Of a DNA stretch of 64,000 bases, positions 63,888 through 64,000 are shown piece after piece (the stretch's first letter is position 1; each line of letters opens with the position of its first letter). A program made the translations under genes and the position numbers. The notes below the pieces were generated by a model. The model searched no databases and was not told where the DNA came from. It saw only the letters and a list, made by a program, of their open reading frames with translations. This DNA is from Pelecanus crispus. Its lineage: Eukaryota > Chordata > Aves > Pelecaniformes > Pelecanidae. Location: contig NC_134656.1 in assembly GCF_030463565.1 (NCBI RefSeq), positions 2,547,001-2,611,000 on the forward strand. Direction: 5' to 3'.

Positions 63888-63907
63888 AAAAAAAAAATAT
63901 ATATATA
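63888..63907. repeat. A-run followed by (AT)n
   Basis: Simple low-complexity run close to the window end. Confidence 0.8.
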
Positions 63908-64000
63908 CCCTCCCACACAAGTGAGATCAAGACTATTAACTGGAGTCACGCACTTGTCACAAGAGCTGCTTGAAGACGAGAGAGCTGTGTTTACCGGTGC

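Larger units (their letters stand above)
58968..64000. other. 3' flank of the peroxidasin gene
   Basis: Contains a diverged CR1 (59090-59346), an A-run of about 20 near 60829-60848 followed by AATAAA (60853-60858), a CpG-rich patch (60961-61160), AATAAA at 61835-61840, a composite CR1 (62450-62878) and A plus AT repeats near 63888-63906. No further gene with recognisable family similarity on either strand. Confidence 0.7.

Overview
This is eukaryotic, vertebrate DNA, most likely from a bird. Two multi-exon genes with GT-AG introns lie on the + strand. The interspersed repeats I recognise are CR1 LINE pieces, several ending in the ATTCTATG-type 3' tail typical of bird and other sauropsid CR1. 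There are no operons, CRISPR arrays, tRNA or rRNA genes.

Layout. (1) 1-8192: PCMTD2, a protein-L-isoaspartate O-methyltransferase-domain protein. Five coding exons give a closed 362-residue frame, with Gly2, a SAM-binding motif, a basic patch and a C-terminal SOCS-box-like tail. (2) 8193-15061: PCMTD2 3' region and intergenic DNA with one roughly 380-bp CR1. (3) 15062-58967: a complete peroxidasin-family gene. Twenty-two coding exons, all reconstructed from splice sites and frame, total 4221 nt (1406 residues plus stop). Domain order is signal peptide, LRRNT, five LRRs on five 72-nt exons, LRRCT, four Ig domains, the haem peroxidase domain (mostly on one 1504-nt exon), a furin-type RSKR site and a coiled coil. 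(4) 58968-64000: 3' flank with two CR1 copies, a CpG-rich patch and possible remnants of a lost C-terminal exon.

How the genes relate. PCMTD2 is an intracellular substrate-receptor-type protein. The peroxidasin is predicted to be a secreted matrix enzyme that cross-links collagen IV. I see no direct functional link; they probably sit together because of an ancient duplicated block. In human, PXDNL lies beside PCMTD1 (8q11) and PXDN beside MYT1L/TPO (2p25), while PCMTD2 (20q13.33) has no adjacent peroxidasin. The gene here therefore looks like a third peroxidasin ohnolog kept in this lineage. It keeps the haem and catalytic residues, the two inter-subunit cysteines and the convertase site, but stops before the usual C-terminal von Willebrand C (VWC) domain. 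That is the most interesting observation in the window.

Limits: exon boundaries come from reading splice consensus and frame against remembered family sequences. No alignment, expression data or database search was available.
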